A stretch of DNA of 64,000 nucleotides from Porites lobata (lineage: Eukaryota; Cnidaria; Anthozoa; Scleractinia; Poritidae), in assembly GCA_942486035.1 (NCBI GenBank), contig CALNXK010000008.1, positions 3,046,001 to 3,110,000 on the forward strand. The letters run 5' to 3'. Under the pieces are notes generated by a model that searched no databases, was not told the DNA's origin, and saw nothing but the letters and a program-made list of their open reading frames with translations. The translations under genes were made by a program, and so were the position numbers. Shown here one piece after another: positions 10,600-21,959 of this stretch (positions are counted from its first letter, which is position 1; every line of letters begins with the position of its first letter).

Positions 10600-10714
10600 G
10601 TCAAAGTTGACAATGACCATCCTCGTTCCCAGAGTTCTTTTTCTTGCTTCAAGAAAGAAAGATTCTCTCTCGGAGCAAGAGAGAGACCACTGGAAACGAG
10701 GTTGGACAATGACC
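10600..10714. mobile_element. Small foldback repeat
   Basis: CCTCGTTCCCAGAGT (10621-10635) is mirrored by ACTGGAAACGAGG (about 10689-10701), and GACAATGACC occurs directly on both sides. It is a compact palindromic repeat with no coding content. Confidence 0.5.
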
Positions 10715-11339
10715 GTTAAACTGATGACGTCACGAGTGGTAAAAGGGACGTGGTTACACACGGAAGCCCTCTGGCGGTTGAAGGGTGTGCAGAAAGTTCG
10801 CTCAATTTCTTTTAACTTGGCTCTGTGACCTTACCAGTAGTAGGCAATACGTTTGACCAGTCAGGTCAGGACAATTATAAGTTGCTCGATAAATCTAACA
10901 TAACGACTCACCTTGCGTTGAGTATCTATCATCATCGCGAACTCTTTGCTATCAGGAGTTACTTTTGACTGATAATTCCAAAATGAACCAGCTCCAACAA
11001 TGGTACTGGGCCAAATCTGAAATTTCGTTATCTCATTAGCATATATCGGAGTGTCCTCCCACATATAAGTTCCAGGTAGTAAAACGCCATAGAAAGACCC
11101 TGGCGGTTCAGGGGCGAATGGGTTAAAGCCTGATTTTTTTCAGCCTTAAATCACCACTGCATAATTTGTGTACATTTTTTAAATACTTTATTGATTATAC
11201 AACTGACGAAAACAAAAACAAAAAATTAATTAAAATAGACAAGACAGGAGGAACGTAAAAAAGATACCAATGCATTACTAATATACACACATTAGCTGCT
11301 GTTGATTTATATGTAATTTTACCTTAATAAATTACACCT
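10715..11339. other. Intergenic, no supported gene
   Basis: Nothing beyond short chance ORFs. Confidence 0.4.
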
Positions 11340-11757
11340 CCATGAGGCTACACAAAAAAAACTTACAGAATAGCTGGAATAAGGCAATTCCATTTATTAC
11401 TAAAAAACTTGCAAATATGTCTTGCCCTCAACTGAATTCCAAAAATAACGGTCTAGGTTTGTTATTTAAGACTATATTATGACGTTGAATCTGTTTCTTG
11501 TCGTTTGTTGCTACGGATGGCAAGGATGGAAATGGATTGAAACTTGAAAAAGTTGGGCCAACGTTTTCAAGTTTTGATGCTTTCTGAACAAAAAATACCA
11601 GAAAATTTATTATGGGTTGCTCTTTTTGATACAATTCATTAGATGTCCATCTCACAGTTTATCAGGAACATTATTTTTGTGCATAAGTAAAACCTCTACG
11701 TAACGATTTTAGCGAAGAATTGACCCAAAACAACAAAATCGTCGTGACATAGCTCCT
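11340..11757. mobile_element. MITE (copy 1, uninterrupted) of the GGGGCTATGTCACG family
   Basis: The right end reads cgtcgtgacatagctcc, the complement of the family terminus seen at 18829. The interior (about 11405-11600) closely matches 18865-19037, and 11610-11757 matches 25170-25322. This copy lacks the 6.1 kb retrotransposon found in the second copy and so preserves the empty site. The left terminus is eroded. Confidence 0.6.
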
Positions 11758-11781
11758 TTAAGTTGTAGTTTGAAAAGCGAA

Positions 11782-13890
11782 AAGTACGGTGGCCCACAAC
11801 GGCAATACACAAATATCTATTATATTACTGCATTCTATATCTTAGAACACAAACATATTCATTGTCTGTGCGAGTATACTTACCAGTACAATAAAATATA
11901 CACCAGTACAACAATATGCATCCCAGTACAGAAATGTTAATTTCAGTACAAAAATAGAAACTCCAGTACGGAACGATATCTTCCATTCTTAGTACACGAA
12001 TAACAGCTCCAGTAAAAAAAATATCAGTCTCTCAGTACAAAAACATAAGTTCCGGAACAAACATATTCATCGGTTGTGCGACTATATTCTTCAGTACAGT
12101 AAAATTCATGTATACAACAGTACAACAATATTTATCCCAGTACAAAAATATAAATCTCAGTACAAAAATAAAAGTTGTGGTACAAAAAATTTTTTAAAAA
12201 AATGGAAAGAAAAATATAACAACAGTACAACAATGTGCATCCCAGTACAGAAATATAAATTTAGTACAAAAATAAAAGTTTCGGTACAAAAAAACATTTA
12301 AAAAAAAATTGGAAAAAATCGGTAGGTACTTTATATATGATTATTACTATGTACCTAAATATATGCTTATTATAGTGTACCTAAACAAACCTTATATATT
12401 TCATTATTATAAATTATCTCGACTATACAGCACTAAACACCACCTTACAACTCTATGCCACACCATACACCCCTATACATCACCATACGTCCATGTACAA
12501 CACCATGCACCTCTATATCTCACATATACCTCCATACATTACCACACCACATCCATGTATAACACCATAACCATATACCTCTTTTCATCATCATACACCT
12601 CTATACAGCACCATACACCCATGTATAAAACCATGAACCCCTATACATCACCATATACCTCTATACAACATCTTACACCCCTATTCATAACCATACACTT
12701 GTATACAATGGTCATGTGTAGAGGTCTGTGGTTATGTATAGGGGTGTAAGGTGATGTATAGAGAGTACATGGTAATGCATAGAGGTATATGGTGATGTAA
12801 GGGGTTCATGGTTTTACACATTGGTGTATGGTGATTTGTAGAGGTTTATGGTGATGAAAAGAGGTATATGGTGATGTATAGAGGTGCATGGTATTATACA
12901 TGGGTGCTGACATGGGTGTATGGTGATGTATAGGGCCGTATGGTGTCATACATGGATGTGTGGTGATCTATAGGGGTGTATGGTGATCATTAGAGGTGTA
13001 TGGTGATGAAAAGAGGTATATGGTGATGTATAGAGGTGCATGGTATTATACATGGGTGTATGGTGAGGTATAGAGGTGCATGGCGTTATACATGGATGTA
13101 TGGTGATGTATAGTGGTGTATGGTGATGTATAGAGGTATATGGTGAAGTATGGAGGAGCATGGAGTTATAAATGGGTGTATGTTTAGAGGTATTTGGTGA
13201 GGTCTAGGGGTGCATGATGTTGGATGGTGATGCATGGTTTGGTATAGAGGTGTAAGGTGGTGTTTAGTGTTGTATAGTCGAGATAATTTACAATAATGAA
13301 GTATATAAGGTTTGTTTAGGTATGCTATAATAAGCATATATATTTAGGTACATAGTAATAATCATATATAAAGTACCTACCGGTTTTTTCCAATTTTTTA
13401 AAAAATATTTTTCTGTACCGAAACTTTTATTTTTGTACTGAAATTTACATTTCTGTACTGGGATACACATTGTTGTACTATTGTTATATTTTTCTTTCCA
13501 TTTTTTTGTACTGAGATTTATATTTTTGTACTGGGATAAATATTGTTGTACTGTTGTATACATGAATTTTACTGTACTGAAGAATCTAGTCGTACAACCG
13601 ATGAATATGTTTGTTCCGGAACTTATGTTTTTGTACTGAGAGATTGATATTTTTTTTACTGGAGCTGTTATTTGTGTACTAAGAATTGGGGATATCTTTC
13701 CGTACTGGAGTTTATATTTTTGTACTGAAATTAACATTTCTGTACTGGGATACAGTATTGTTGTACTGTTGTATATTTTATTGTACTGGTAAATATACCC
13801 GCGCAGCCAATGAATATGTTTGTGTACTAAGATATATAATGCAGTAATATAATAGATATTTGTGTATTGCCGTTGTGGGCCACCGTACTT
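11782..13890. mobile_element. 2.1-kb long-arm palindromic (foldback) transposon
   Basis: The termini AAGTACGGTGGCCCACAACG (left) and its complement (right) open arms of about 640 bp that match almost throughout (about 11782-12424 against 13268-13890). The arms are themselves rich in 'cagtacaa' sub-repeats. The centre is a 20-bp tandem array in inverted halves. No transposase ORF; the Tyr/His/Thr-rich ORFs here are repeat artefacts. The family is not recognised; foldback or MULE-like elements have this form. Confidence 0.75.
12424..13268. repeat. Strand-switching 20-bp tandem array
   Basis: Units of the type CACCATACACCCCTATACAT run to about 12710, then the array continues as its reverse complement (ggtgatgtataggggtgtat type) to 13268. 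It forms the loop or inner stem of the 2.1-kb palindrome. Confidence 0.75.
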
Positions 13891-14340
13891 TGGGGCTTGA
13901 CAAGTCCATAAAGAAGAGTTAAATCGTTCAAAATTAATGTTTTCTTTGGTATTATAGTGCCACCGGACCTTAAATTTCTTTCAGAAAGAGACTACATGGA
14001 TGCACTGTAGGAACGTGTGTTTGGTTGTATGTTTTTCTTTTTTACAGAGGTGGCGCATATCATCAGATGTTAAGTTAGCCTTTTTAAGTTTGTCGTCGGT
14101 GTAGATAATGTTGTGATTTACCATGAATTGGAGCGTTAATTTGTGTACATAACTGCAAGGATTGAAAAAATTGAAATATGAAATTGCCAGGGTGTGTGTT
14201 AGGACCACAACTCATCTACTGGGGAAAATATTATTATAATGTGAGTCATTATCCAGTCCTGCTGACATTAGATCCTTGCTTGGGATACTTGGGTGAGTGT
14301 GCTTGAAGGTAGAGTGTTTTATATTTTTATTGAATAAAGT
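13891..14340. other. Intergenic, no supported gene
   Basis: No feature supported. Confidence 0.4.
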
Positions 14341-14541
14341 ATTTAATAGACCTATTTGGCTAACTCAATGATCAACCCAATTTCCCGCGGTTAAGATTCT
14401 TTGTGTACTTTATTTGCAATATAATGTGGCATAATTTTCACATTTAAATGATATGGAAATTCCTGAAACAAAACATTTTATTCCCAAAGAGTTTGAATTG
14501 GGTACAACATTGCGTTAGCTGAATACTCTGGTCTATTAAAT
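14341..14541. mobile_element. MITE, 201 bp
   Basis: The termini ATTTAATAGACC (14341) and GGTCTATTAAAT (14541) are exact inverted repeats, and similarity continues inward (GGCTAAC..CAATG..ACCCAATT on both arms). Non-coding. Confidence 0.65.
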
Positions 14542-14892
14542 TTACGTTCAACAGCAATTTCAGACATGCGGTATGAAGCTTTTGCTTTGCTACTGTTGTG
14601 TATCAACCACCTTGCCAGTCTCTCACCTCTTCAATGTTACATGTATGTCAAAAGACAGAGTGTTGTAACAATAATGTGTCTGAAATTGTGGTCTGCTTTT
14701 GATTGGGTCAAACTACAACTTCAGTCATGCAATGTGAATCCTCTGCTCTGAGTCCAATATTGTCACTTGCATGTAGTTGCTCATATGTCTGTTGTCTCCA
14801 GTGTTGAATAAATAACTCCAGGTAAAGGCACAGACAGAAGTTTATTATGGCAAATTTGGCTGAGATTGGCTGAAAACTTGTTGAAGTTCTGG
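14542..14892. other. Intergenic, no supported gene
   Basis: Short ORFs without motifs. Confidence 0.35.
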
Positions 14893-15168
14893 GCATGTTG
14901 TCCCTGGAAACTGAAAAGGCTTTATTTTACCATGCGTAGCCTCAGTCCCAAGTTTTAGACTGCAAGGCTTGGGGTGGTGAAACACACCTTTTTGTGCTCT
15001 CTGTATGGGTCTTAATCGCATGACAGCCATGTTGTCCCTGGAGACTGAAAAGGCTTTGTTTTACCACGCATAGCCTCAGTCACAAGTCTTTGACTGTGAG
15101 GCTAGGGGGATTGAAACAAACCTTTTTGTGGTCTCCGGGGACAACATGGCCACTGTGTGATTAAGGCC
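14893..15168. repeat. Tandem and inverted repeat around TGTTGTCCCTGGAGAC
   Basis: Two direct copies about 135 bp apart (14893 and 15030) share tgttgtccctgg..actgaaaaggctt..accacgcatagcctcagtc. The right copy is closed by the inverted end gtctccggggacaacatgg (to about 15145), making a foldback. A related piece lies at 18181-18290. Confidence 0.6.
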
Positions 15169-15570
15169 CATTGAAAAGGATATACTATGTTAAATTAAAG
15201 CTAATAGTTTTGGCATAAAATGCCACCTTTCGAAAGTGCTGTGTCATTGGCTCATCCTCAGTGTAAGAACCTGTGGCCCTCATGAGTGACGTAAAACAAA
15301 GAAAACAAAGAAGTCAAAACAATAGTGCCAAGGAGAATAATGGGCACAAAACAAAAACTTCACAGGTTCTTACCTCAAGGCAAACCCCTGTCAACATCGT
15401 GTATATACTGTACATTTCGAGTAGTGTTCATTCAGGGTTGCAAATGCCAATCATTCAAAGGAAAATTGTTCCTAATTGTTCATTGACCTTGAATGAATGG
15501 TTGACAAATGTTTCTGTTATTTAACAAGATGGAGTGTAGTTTTTGGATATACCTATGTGATTTTTCCAGT
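15169..15570. other. Intergenic, no supported gene
   Basis: No feature supported. Confidence 0.35.
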
Positions 15571-15895
15571 CGTGTTTCTATTAAACAATTAGATTATGAT
15601 CTCGAGATTTCTATCGCGTGATAGTTGACGAGGGCGTAGCCCGAGTCAACTATCGCGCGATAGAAATCGAGAGTGAATAATCTAATTGTTTTAGTATAAA
15701 TCTACTAGTCGTTCAAAAATTTAATCTAAATCCTCTTCAAAAACACTTCAAAAACACGAAAAAGTGGCCCCTGGCACACGCTGCTACGCTACTCACTATC
15801 TATCACAGAATAGATAGTTACTAGCGTAGCCAATCACAGAACGCCATTCGTGATAGAACGCTAGTAGATTTATACTAAAACTCGATAGAAACACG
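15571..15895. mobile_element. Compound foldback MITE
   Basis: The outer ends CGTGTTTCTAT and ATAGAAACACG are inverted. Inside, GATTTCTATCGCG..AGTTGAC / GTCAACTATCGCG..GAAATC forms a strong stem around gagggcgtagcccga (15599-15670), and gctacgcta..tagcgtagc forms another (about 15783-15832). Confidence 0.65.
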
Positions 15896-16455
15896 GTACA
15901 TGTTTTCTATTTCTTAAATAATAATAAGGAGGAGGATAATAAAAAAGTGATAACTTCCCACCTACATGTACCCCTCCCCTAACCCAATAGCAACAACACT
16001 ACCTCATCACTGAAGGCAAAATGTTTAGGTAGGAGAGGGGTAGGTAGTTAGGTAGGTAGGAGTTTTGACACAAGCCTCCTTGTCGTATGCAAATCGCTCG
16101 GAAAAATATGAGTAAACATAAGCCAACATTAAAAAGCAGTAAACGGTTGTTTCAAAACTAGGTCAACTCCAGTCTCGCTTCCACCAACAACTGTAATTGG
16201 GTTAATCGCATTTAGAACTGAAATTCTTAGAGGTAAGAGATGTGAATATATAGAAGAAACCTGAAGCTTATCCCTATGAACGGAAGGTACCTTTGATATA
16301 ACAGTATGGCCTGCTCGGCAGGGGTCGGGTCGGGGAGAAAAACCCTGCTTTCCCTCCCCTTGGACGCCTGCCACGCAGACCACATGGAATACCTAAGCCA
16401 CACGCCTGGCGGCTTTCAGTGAAAACACTGTGGTACAAAGTAAAATAGTTGAGAT
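15896..16455. other. Intergenic, no supported gene
   Basis: Includes a TAGGTAGG-rich stretch near 16025-16065. No gene. Confidence 0.4.
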
Positions 16456-16751
16456 CACAGGCAGCCCAGACCCTATGGGAGCCGTCAGAATTTGAATTTT
16501 ATAAGAGAATGTATGAAAATATTCAAAATAGGTCGTTAATTATACTTTCTGAAAAGATTCAAAATACAAATGACTTTCCTTGTGTCTTTGTTGTGTATTT
16601 TACTGTCTGGTCGCATCTGGAGCCATTTTAAAGCCGTTTCGGCGAGTGTTAGGTTTCTAGCTGTAGTTTCAATAAGAAATATTTAAGGGAAGCTTCCTTT
16701 ATTTCTTACTGCAAGTACAACTCAAAACCTATAGAGTCTGGGCTGCCTGTG
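16456..16751. mobile_element. MITE, about 296 bp
   Basis: CACAGGCAGCCCAGACCCTA at the left is mirrored by TAGAGTCTGGGCTGCCTGTG at the right, one mismatch over the 20-bp arms. The interior is AT-rich and non-coding. Confidence 0.65.
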
Positions 16752-17014
16752 TTGAGGTGTATCTTAAGTCCACTAATACCAGTCACAAAGATCAGCGGCT
16801 TATTTAAAACTTCAAAACGAAATAAAGAAGTAAACAACATAGTTCTTAATGTGCAAACGTAAACTTTTTAGGAAAGTCTTTCTAAGATTCTATATTTCTG
16901 AGTGAATCAAACTTTAAATTTGAAAAACCGCCCTTGCAAGCTTTAGATCTGCAAAACAAACACAAAACAACAAAGTTAAGCATCGTGTTCACATTTTTGA
17001 GCATATTTCATTTT

Positions 17015-17129
17015 TGATAGAACAAATGAAGTGTAGCCACTGGAAACTCAGAAAAAAAATTCGAGCCGGATTCTGGGGCTTGGATTTTTTTTCCGAGTTC
17101 CCAGTGGCTACACCTCATTTGTTCTATCA
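17015..17129. mobile_element. Foldback repeat, 115 bp
   Basis: TGATAGAACAAATGA..GTGTAGCCACTGG is mirrored by CCAGTGGCTACAC..TCATTTGTTCTATCA, with an imperfect inner stem (gaaactcag / ccgagttc). Confidence 0.75.
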
Positions 17130-17159
17130 TTTTCAAATTCGCTTATTTCATTTTTCTCT

Positions 17160-17540
17160 GTTTAAAGAGCCCTTTATGTCGCATCATTCAGAAAGGCCAG
17201 TGGAAGCCATAGACAGCTGTTTCGCCCTTATAAGTGCTCATCGGCATAGCATAGCCTCAACTGCCGAGGCGAGTGCAAAAGCACTGCTTTAAGCGCCAGC
17301 TTCACCGTAGCCATGTGGTAGCTTTTGGTTGGGAACTGCAAAACAGTTATCAGCAAGCGTCAGATGGAGATGGAATCACTACAGACCTGAGAAGCACACT
17401 ACCATCCCCGTGGTATGGCCAGTACCGTACGCATGCGCACAACGGTGGCATCCCCGTGGTATGGGTATGGTATGTGTGCCTCAGTGCCGTTAAGAGTGTT
17501 GTTAACAAATGTTTGTATCACGTGAATGAGTAGCTGCAAA
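17160..17540. other. Probable repeat relic
   Basis: A GC-richer stretch unlike its surroundings, containing 'agacagctgtttcgcccttat' and a 16-bp word catccccgtggtatgg repeated at 17403 and 17450. I believe similar sequence is repeated in anthozoan genomes but cannot name the family. The ORFs here look like chance. Confidence 0.3.
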
Positions 17541-18180
17541 GGTCCCGTTTGTCCATTTAGTGCGTTGAATAACTTTTCAAATCTGAATCCTTTGATTTAA
17601 ACCAACTTACTTGTGTGACTGCATGCCAAATGTAAAAGTTCTTCCTGTTTTTTTTGGTTCAGAAGCCTCCTTTAATGTGTTTTAAATTACAAATAACTTT
17701 GAAGGTTACTTTAATTACTGAAAGCCTGTGTTCCAAGAGAAAACTGGCCGAAAGCATTCTACATTCCACCGTACCATTCCAGCAAATGTCAGTGAAGTAA
17801 TATTTCCAATTCAGATCACTTGATGCTCTCGAGGGAATTCCAAAAATCATGCACACGAGTGCACGTGAATAAGGCGATACTTAAAACGCGGCGGCCATAG
17901 TGTCGAAATAAAAGCAAATGGCGAAGAGAGAAGGAAAGCCAAAATAAAACTAAAAATATCATACATGAGGATCGTTACAATATAAGAGTTCAAAACTATA
18001 TGACTGGTAATTACAAAGACAATAGATAACAGACGCTACTACGGTCTAAAAAATAACGACTGAGACTATAGAAACGTGATAAGAGTAGAAATGTAACAAA
18101 CATGAAATTGATATGTAACAGACTCCATGCTGAAGTAACAGCAAATAACAAAGGAAACTAAAAACGGCTTTGTTTTTGCG
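17541..18180. other. Intergenic, no supported gene
   Basis: No feature supported. Confidence 0.4.
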
Positions 18181-18290
18181 TTGTTAGAAACACTGGAGAG
18201 CGAGGCTAACAACGCAAAAGCAAGCTTGTTTTGGTCTCCAGGGACAATATGGCCACCGCGTGATAAAGGTCTACTCTCTAGAGTAACGGT
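18181..18290. repeat. Diverged relative of the 14.9-15.2 kb repeat
   Basis: Contains 'ggtctccagggacaatatgg' followed by 'ccaccgcgtgataaaggtct', matching the right end of the repeat near 15140. Confidence 0.45.
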
Positions 18291-18328
18291 AACGTGGTTT
18301 GAAATGAGAAAACAAAATGTACAAGCTA

Positions 18329-18787
18329 AAGCCTGGTTTTCACGTCTGTCGCAGATTCTCCCGAAAATATGAATTTGGTGGGAAATGTAAATTGCGCCAA
18401 AATTGAAACTTGCAAATAAATGTAAAAGTGAGCCAAAAATGGAAACTTGCAAACATAAGTAACATTAACATATGGCCATTTTCATTTCTGTTTGTCAGGA
18501 GGAGGCTGGAGCCAAGTAATGTAACAAGCTAAACCTATGTCCGATGTCCCCGACATTGCAGATTTGAGTTTTCATATGTCGAGAATGATCGACCGGCATC
18601 GTAGAAATCTGGGACGCGTCGGGGAAATAGAAACACTCCCGATTTTCCCGATTTGTCGCCGACCATGCCAGACTATCGGGGATGTCTATGATTTCCAGTT
18701 TTCATAAGTCGGAAAAATCTGGGACGGTCGGAAAACAGTGAAATCCCCGATCGTCTGGGATTTTCCCGACATATGAAAACCAGGCTT
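18329..18787. mobile_element. MITE, 459 bp, with 13-bp TIRs
   Basis: AAGCCTGGTTTTC (18329) and GAAAACCAGGCTT (18787) are perfect inverted termini. The interior carries multiple 'atttcccgac / gtcgggga' words that pair with one another. Non-coding. Confidence 0.65.
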
Positions 18788-19037
18788 TTTTTAAGAGGTG
18801 TATTACACTCAGACGCCTGCACATGTAAGGGGCTATGTCACGCCATTTTAGCATCTTTTTAAAATCCCAAGTATGTATTGCCGTCAACTGAATTCCAAAA
18901 ATAATTGTCTAGGTTTGTTATTTAAGACTGTATTATGACGTTGAATCTGTTTCCTGTCTTTTGTTGCTACGGATGGGAAGGATGGAAATAGATTGGAACT
19001 TGAAATAGTTGGGCAAACGTTTTCGAGTTTTCATGCT

Positions 19038-19171
19038 ATTCAAAGTCAATTTGAATTGGCAATAAATGCCCTGGGGATGAATTAATGATATGCAAATATT
19101 CATATAAAAGGCAAACACGTGCTCCTCATTGTGCACTCTACTCTAGTCCGCTGCAGCGAACAGTTGGCGCT
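19038..19171 (+). repeat. Split direct repeat A1
   Basis: Begins attcaaagtcaatttg and runs through 'gcaaacacgtgctcctc' to 'gaacagttggcgc'. Repeated almost exactly at 24857-24990 (A2). It probably contains the element promoter. Confidence 0.85.
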
Positions 19172-19215
19172 TTGCTTTACATTCAAACCCGTCTTCCTCG
19201 TGTTTCTGGTTTAAC

Positions 19216-21252
19216 ATGGCAGAAGCGGAACAGGCTCCTCGTCCTCCTCCAGTTCTTGCGGAGATCCCCGCTCGAGTTCAAGCTTTAGATAATCCTTTGC
19301 CGAGAGCTCCGGAGGCAGAACTAGTTCAAGCGGACCAAGCAGCTCCAGCAAATGAGTTAGCACAGTCCGTTGGGGTATTAGTTCTTCTCTACTTATTCGT
19401 TTCAGGCAGTAGTTATGTCCGTTGTTCTGTGCGCTTGTTTTTCATTTTGGTTCGTTCGGGGTAGTTTGCCTTCGTCGCCTTCCTGTAGTTCTGGGCGCGC
19501 TTTGGTTTGCCGGGTCGGACGTGCATTTCGTCAGTTTTTGTTTTCTTTTTTTCAGCATGTAGTTGGTCTTATTTAAGCTGTTTTGGGGTTTTTATTTCGG
19601 TTCTTTCGTTCTTTTCACAGTGTTGGGTTTTCTAGTTTATTTCTTACTCATGTTTACGTTTATGAGCGTCTTGGTTAGGCTTCAGACTTATTATTATGCA
19701 TTGTATTGCGGGTTGTTGTTATTTTAGTTTTATCTATCGTGTGTATTCTTATGTTTTTTGCATTGTTTGAGTTTTGGTTTGCCTGTAGAGCACGGAAAAA
19801 AAATAGAGAGAAGGAAATTTGCCTTAGGCTGTAGACCATGTCTGTGTTGGCAAAAAATAATAATACCAATGAAAGAAGGAAGAAAGAGGAGGAGAGAAAG
19901 TGTAGATAATTTGCCTGTGAGGCAAGAAAAGAAAGTGACATCACATGATTTGCCTGTGGTGCAAAGGGTAAAAAGTAAGAGCACGTGACTCGCCCGTGGG
20001 GCAAGGAGAGAAAGTGAAAGCAGATTATTTGCCTGTGCGGCAAAGCAATAAAGTGACAGCACATAATTTGCCTGTGGGGCAATTAGAGAAAGTGTGAACA
20101 AGTGATTTGCCGGTAAGGCAAAGAGAGAAAGTCAAAGCAGAATATTTGCCTGTGAGGCAAAGAAAGAGAGTCACAGCACATGATTTGCCTGTGGGGCAAG
20201 GAGAGAAAGTGAGAACAAATGATTTGCCTGTGGGGCAAAAGAGAGAAAGTGAAAGCTGATTATTTGCCTGAGAGGTTAAGAATGAAAATGAGAACGCATG
20301 ATTTGCTCGTGGAGCAAAGAGAGAAAGTTGCAGGTGAGGCTGTTGAAAATTTCTCAGCTGTGAAAAAAAGGAAGAGAGTGAGTAAATAGAGTTGTTTTTA
20401 GGTTTTGTCGCCGGCGAACAAGAGAAAAAAAAAAGATGATATGACATGCCTGCAGAGCAGAGATGGAAAGTTGTTGCTGTGGGTGTGGCCAAAGGTTAAA
20501 TTTTGAAAATTGACATGAGCTTAGTTGTTGTATGCAGTATGTTCCAGCAGAATTATTGACTATACGCTTAGGTGATTTATGGCGGTGAGGTACAACCGTT
20601 TTTATTTTCGCCTTCTTTTTTACTCTACTTGTAGGAGGTTCAAGGTATTAATGAAGTCCTGGAAAGGATTAAGAAACTAGAAGAGTTTCAGAAGGCCTCT
20701 GTAGATTCAACTTTGAGGGAGTTAAGGCTCTTGATCAAGGCACCTGTGTTTAGTAAAGACCAGGCCTTAGATTATTTGCTTAACATCAGGATCGTAGCTA
20801 AAGAGTCAAACCACCCCAAAGCAGGCTTTTACGAGGCGGTTCTTAGAGCCATGAGAGAGAAGTCCAGAGTACCGGATGATCAGTTTAAAAGATACCTTGA
20901 AGTGCTTTTGGGCGATAAAGACCACGAGAAAGTTCTGGAGATGATGTCGAAAGTGGATAAGTCGATAAGGTCTTCTGTTTCCATGCCTGCTCGTTTTCCT
21001 TGGAGGGGTCGTGGTGGTCGCACGCCTCGTCAGGCTCAGTGTTTTCATTGCCATCAGTTTGGGCATTACCAGAGTGCCTGCCCTATGCGTCGCCCAGACC
21101 CTGGAGGGTTCTTCGAACCCCTACTAAGAAGGGGAGATTCCTTTCTGGAAATCCAGATCAATCGAAGTAGTAAAGTCAAGTCGTTAGAACAGTTGTTCAC
21201 ACTCTTGATTACTTCATATGCCATTGTGTTTTTCTTTCTTGAGTTGAATTAA
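19216..21252 (+). pseudogene. DIRS/Ngaro gag, with zinc knuckle and a probable intron
   Basis: An ATG at 19216 opens a Pro/Ala/Glu-rich stretch (MAEAEQAPRPPP..) that stays open to about 19464. A second coding block resumes after a good acceptor (ctctacttgtag, ending about 20634) with EVQGINEVLERIKKLEEF and continues to 21250. It contains a helical capsid-like region, an Arg/Gly-rich patch (PWRGRGGR) and a CCHC zinc knuckle, CFHCHQFGHYQSAC (about 21038-21079). The knuckle binds RNA in Gag proteins. Between the blocks lies about 1.2 kb with a minisatellite; whether this is a real spliced intron or decay is not certain, since the donor (about 19365-19370) is weak. Confidence 0.65.
19909..20340 (+). 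repeat. 39-40-bp minisatellite inside the gag intron
   Basis: About eleven units of the type 'atttgcctgtggggcaaagag' plus 'agaaagtga..gcacatg'. Each unit contains a TTTGCC..GGCAAA hairpin. Confidence 0.8.
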
Positions 21253-21959
21253 AGGTGCTGTTATGTCGTTTGTGTTTGCAATGTTTTCTTTTTATGTCAC
21301 GGCCAAGTTTCTAATTCGTTCATTTTAGTTTTTTTTTCTCTTCGGGCGTTTCCTAGATTAGGGCGAGTAACTCTCATGGACTTACCGTATATCTCGGTAG
21401 CACGTGGACGTACTGATCTCAGGCGTGTGAAGTTACTCCCTCCTGATCGGTAACCTCATTACTCATCTCCCGTTCCTGTTTTTGTTCCTTTAGCGTCCTC
21501 CTGTTAAAAAGGCACGTTTTGGAGAATGCAACAGTGGCTGTTTCGAGGATTTTCCATCTCAGCTTGTTGCTACGTAACCAACGGATGTTCAAACGTGGGT
21601 GGATGTAAATGGGGTTCCCGATCAGGGGGGCGAGCTACACAGGGTGCCTTGGAAGGATATCTTTTTATCAAAGAATGCTCCTGATTTGCAATGTTTGCGT
21701 CTACGAGACCTTGGGAAATTTATTGCTGGCGGACTTCATGGAAACCCTGAGGCTTGAGAAGTTGTTAAAGATCACCCGTCCGCAGAAATGATTCTTGATT
21801 GGATCAAGAATAAAATAGACATAACACATTTTTGCCAATATTTTAAAGGCGCTTTCAAAGGGCCCAGTTATGACTCTGATTTTCCTCCACCGAAACAGTT
21901 TCGTAACCATGCTTCTTGCTCGAAATTTACGCGTTTTGTTTCGGAAGAGATTTTAAAGC

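Noticed and set aside
12309..13337. ORFs of 71-146 residues rich in Tyr, His, Thr and Ser on both strands
   Set aside because: They are translations of the 20-bp tandem array and mirror each other on opposite strands; no start context or domain.
18181..18452. Overlapping ORFs on both strands
   Set aside because: They cover a repeat relative of the 15-kb foldback; neither has a motif.
19909..20340. Regularly spaced short repeats resembling a CRISPR array
   Set aside because: Units are contiguous without unique spacers, inside a eukaryotic retrotransposon, and no cas genes are present.
19675..20492. Minus-strand ORFs with repeated FSLCLTGK-like blocks
   Set aside because: Exact translation of the 39-bp minisatellite in the gag intron.
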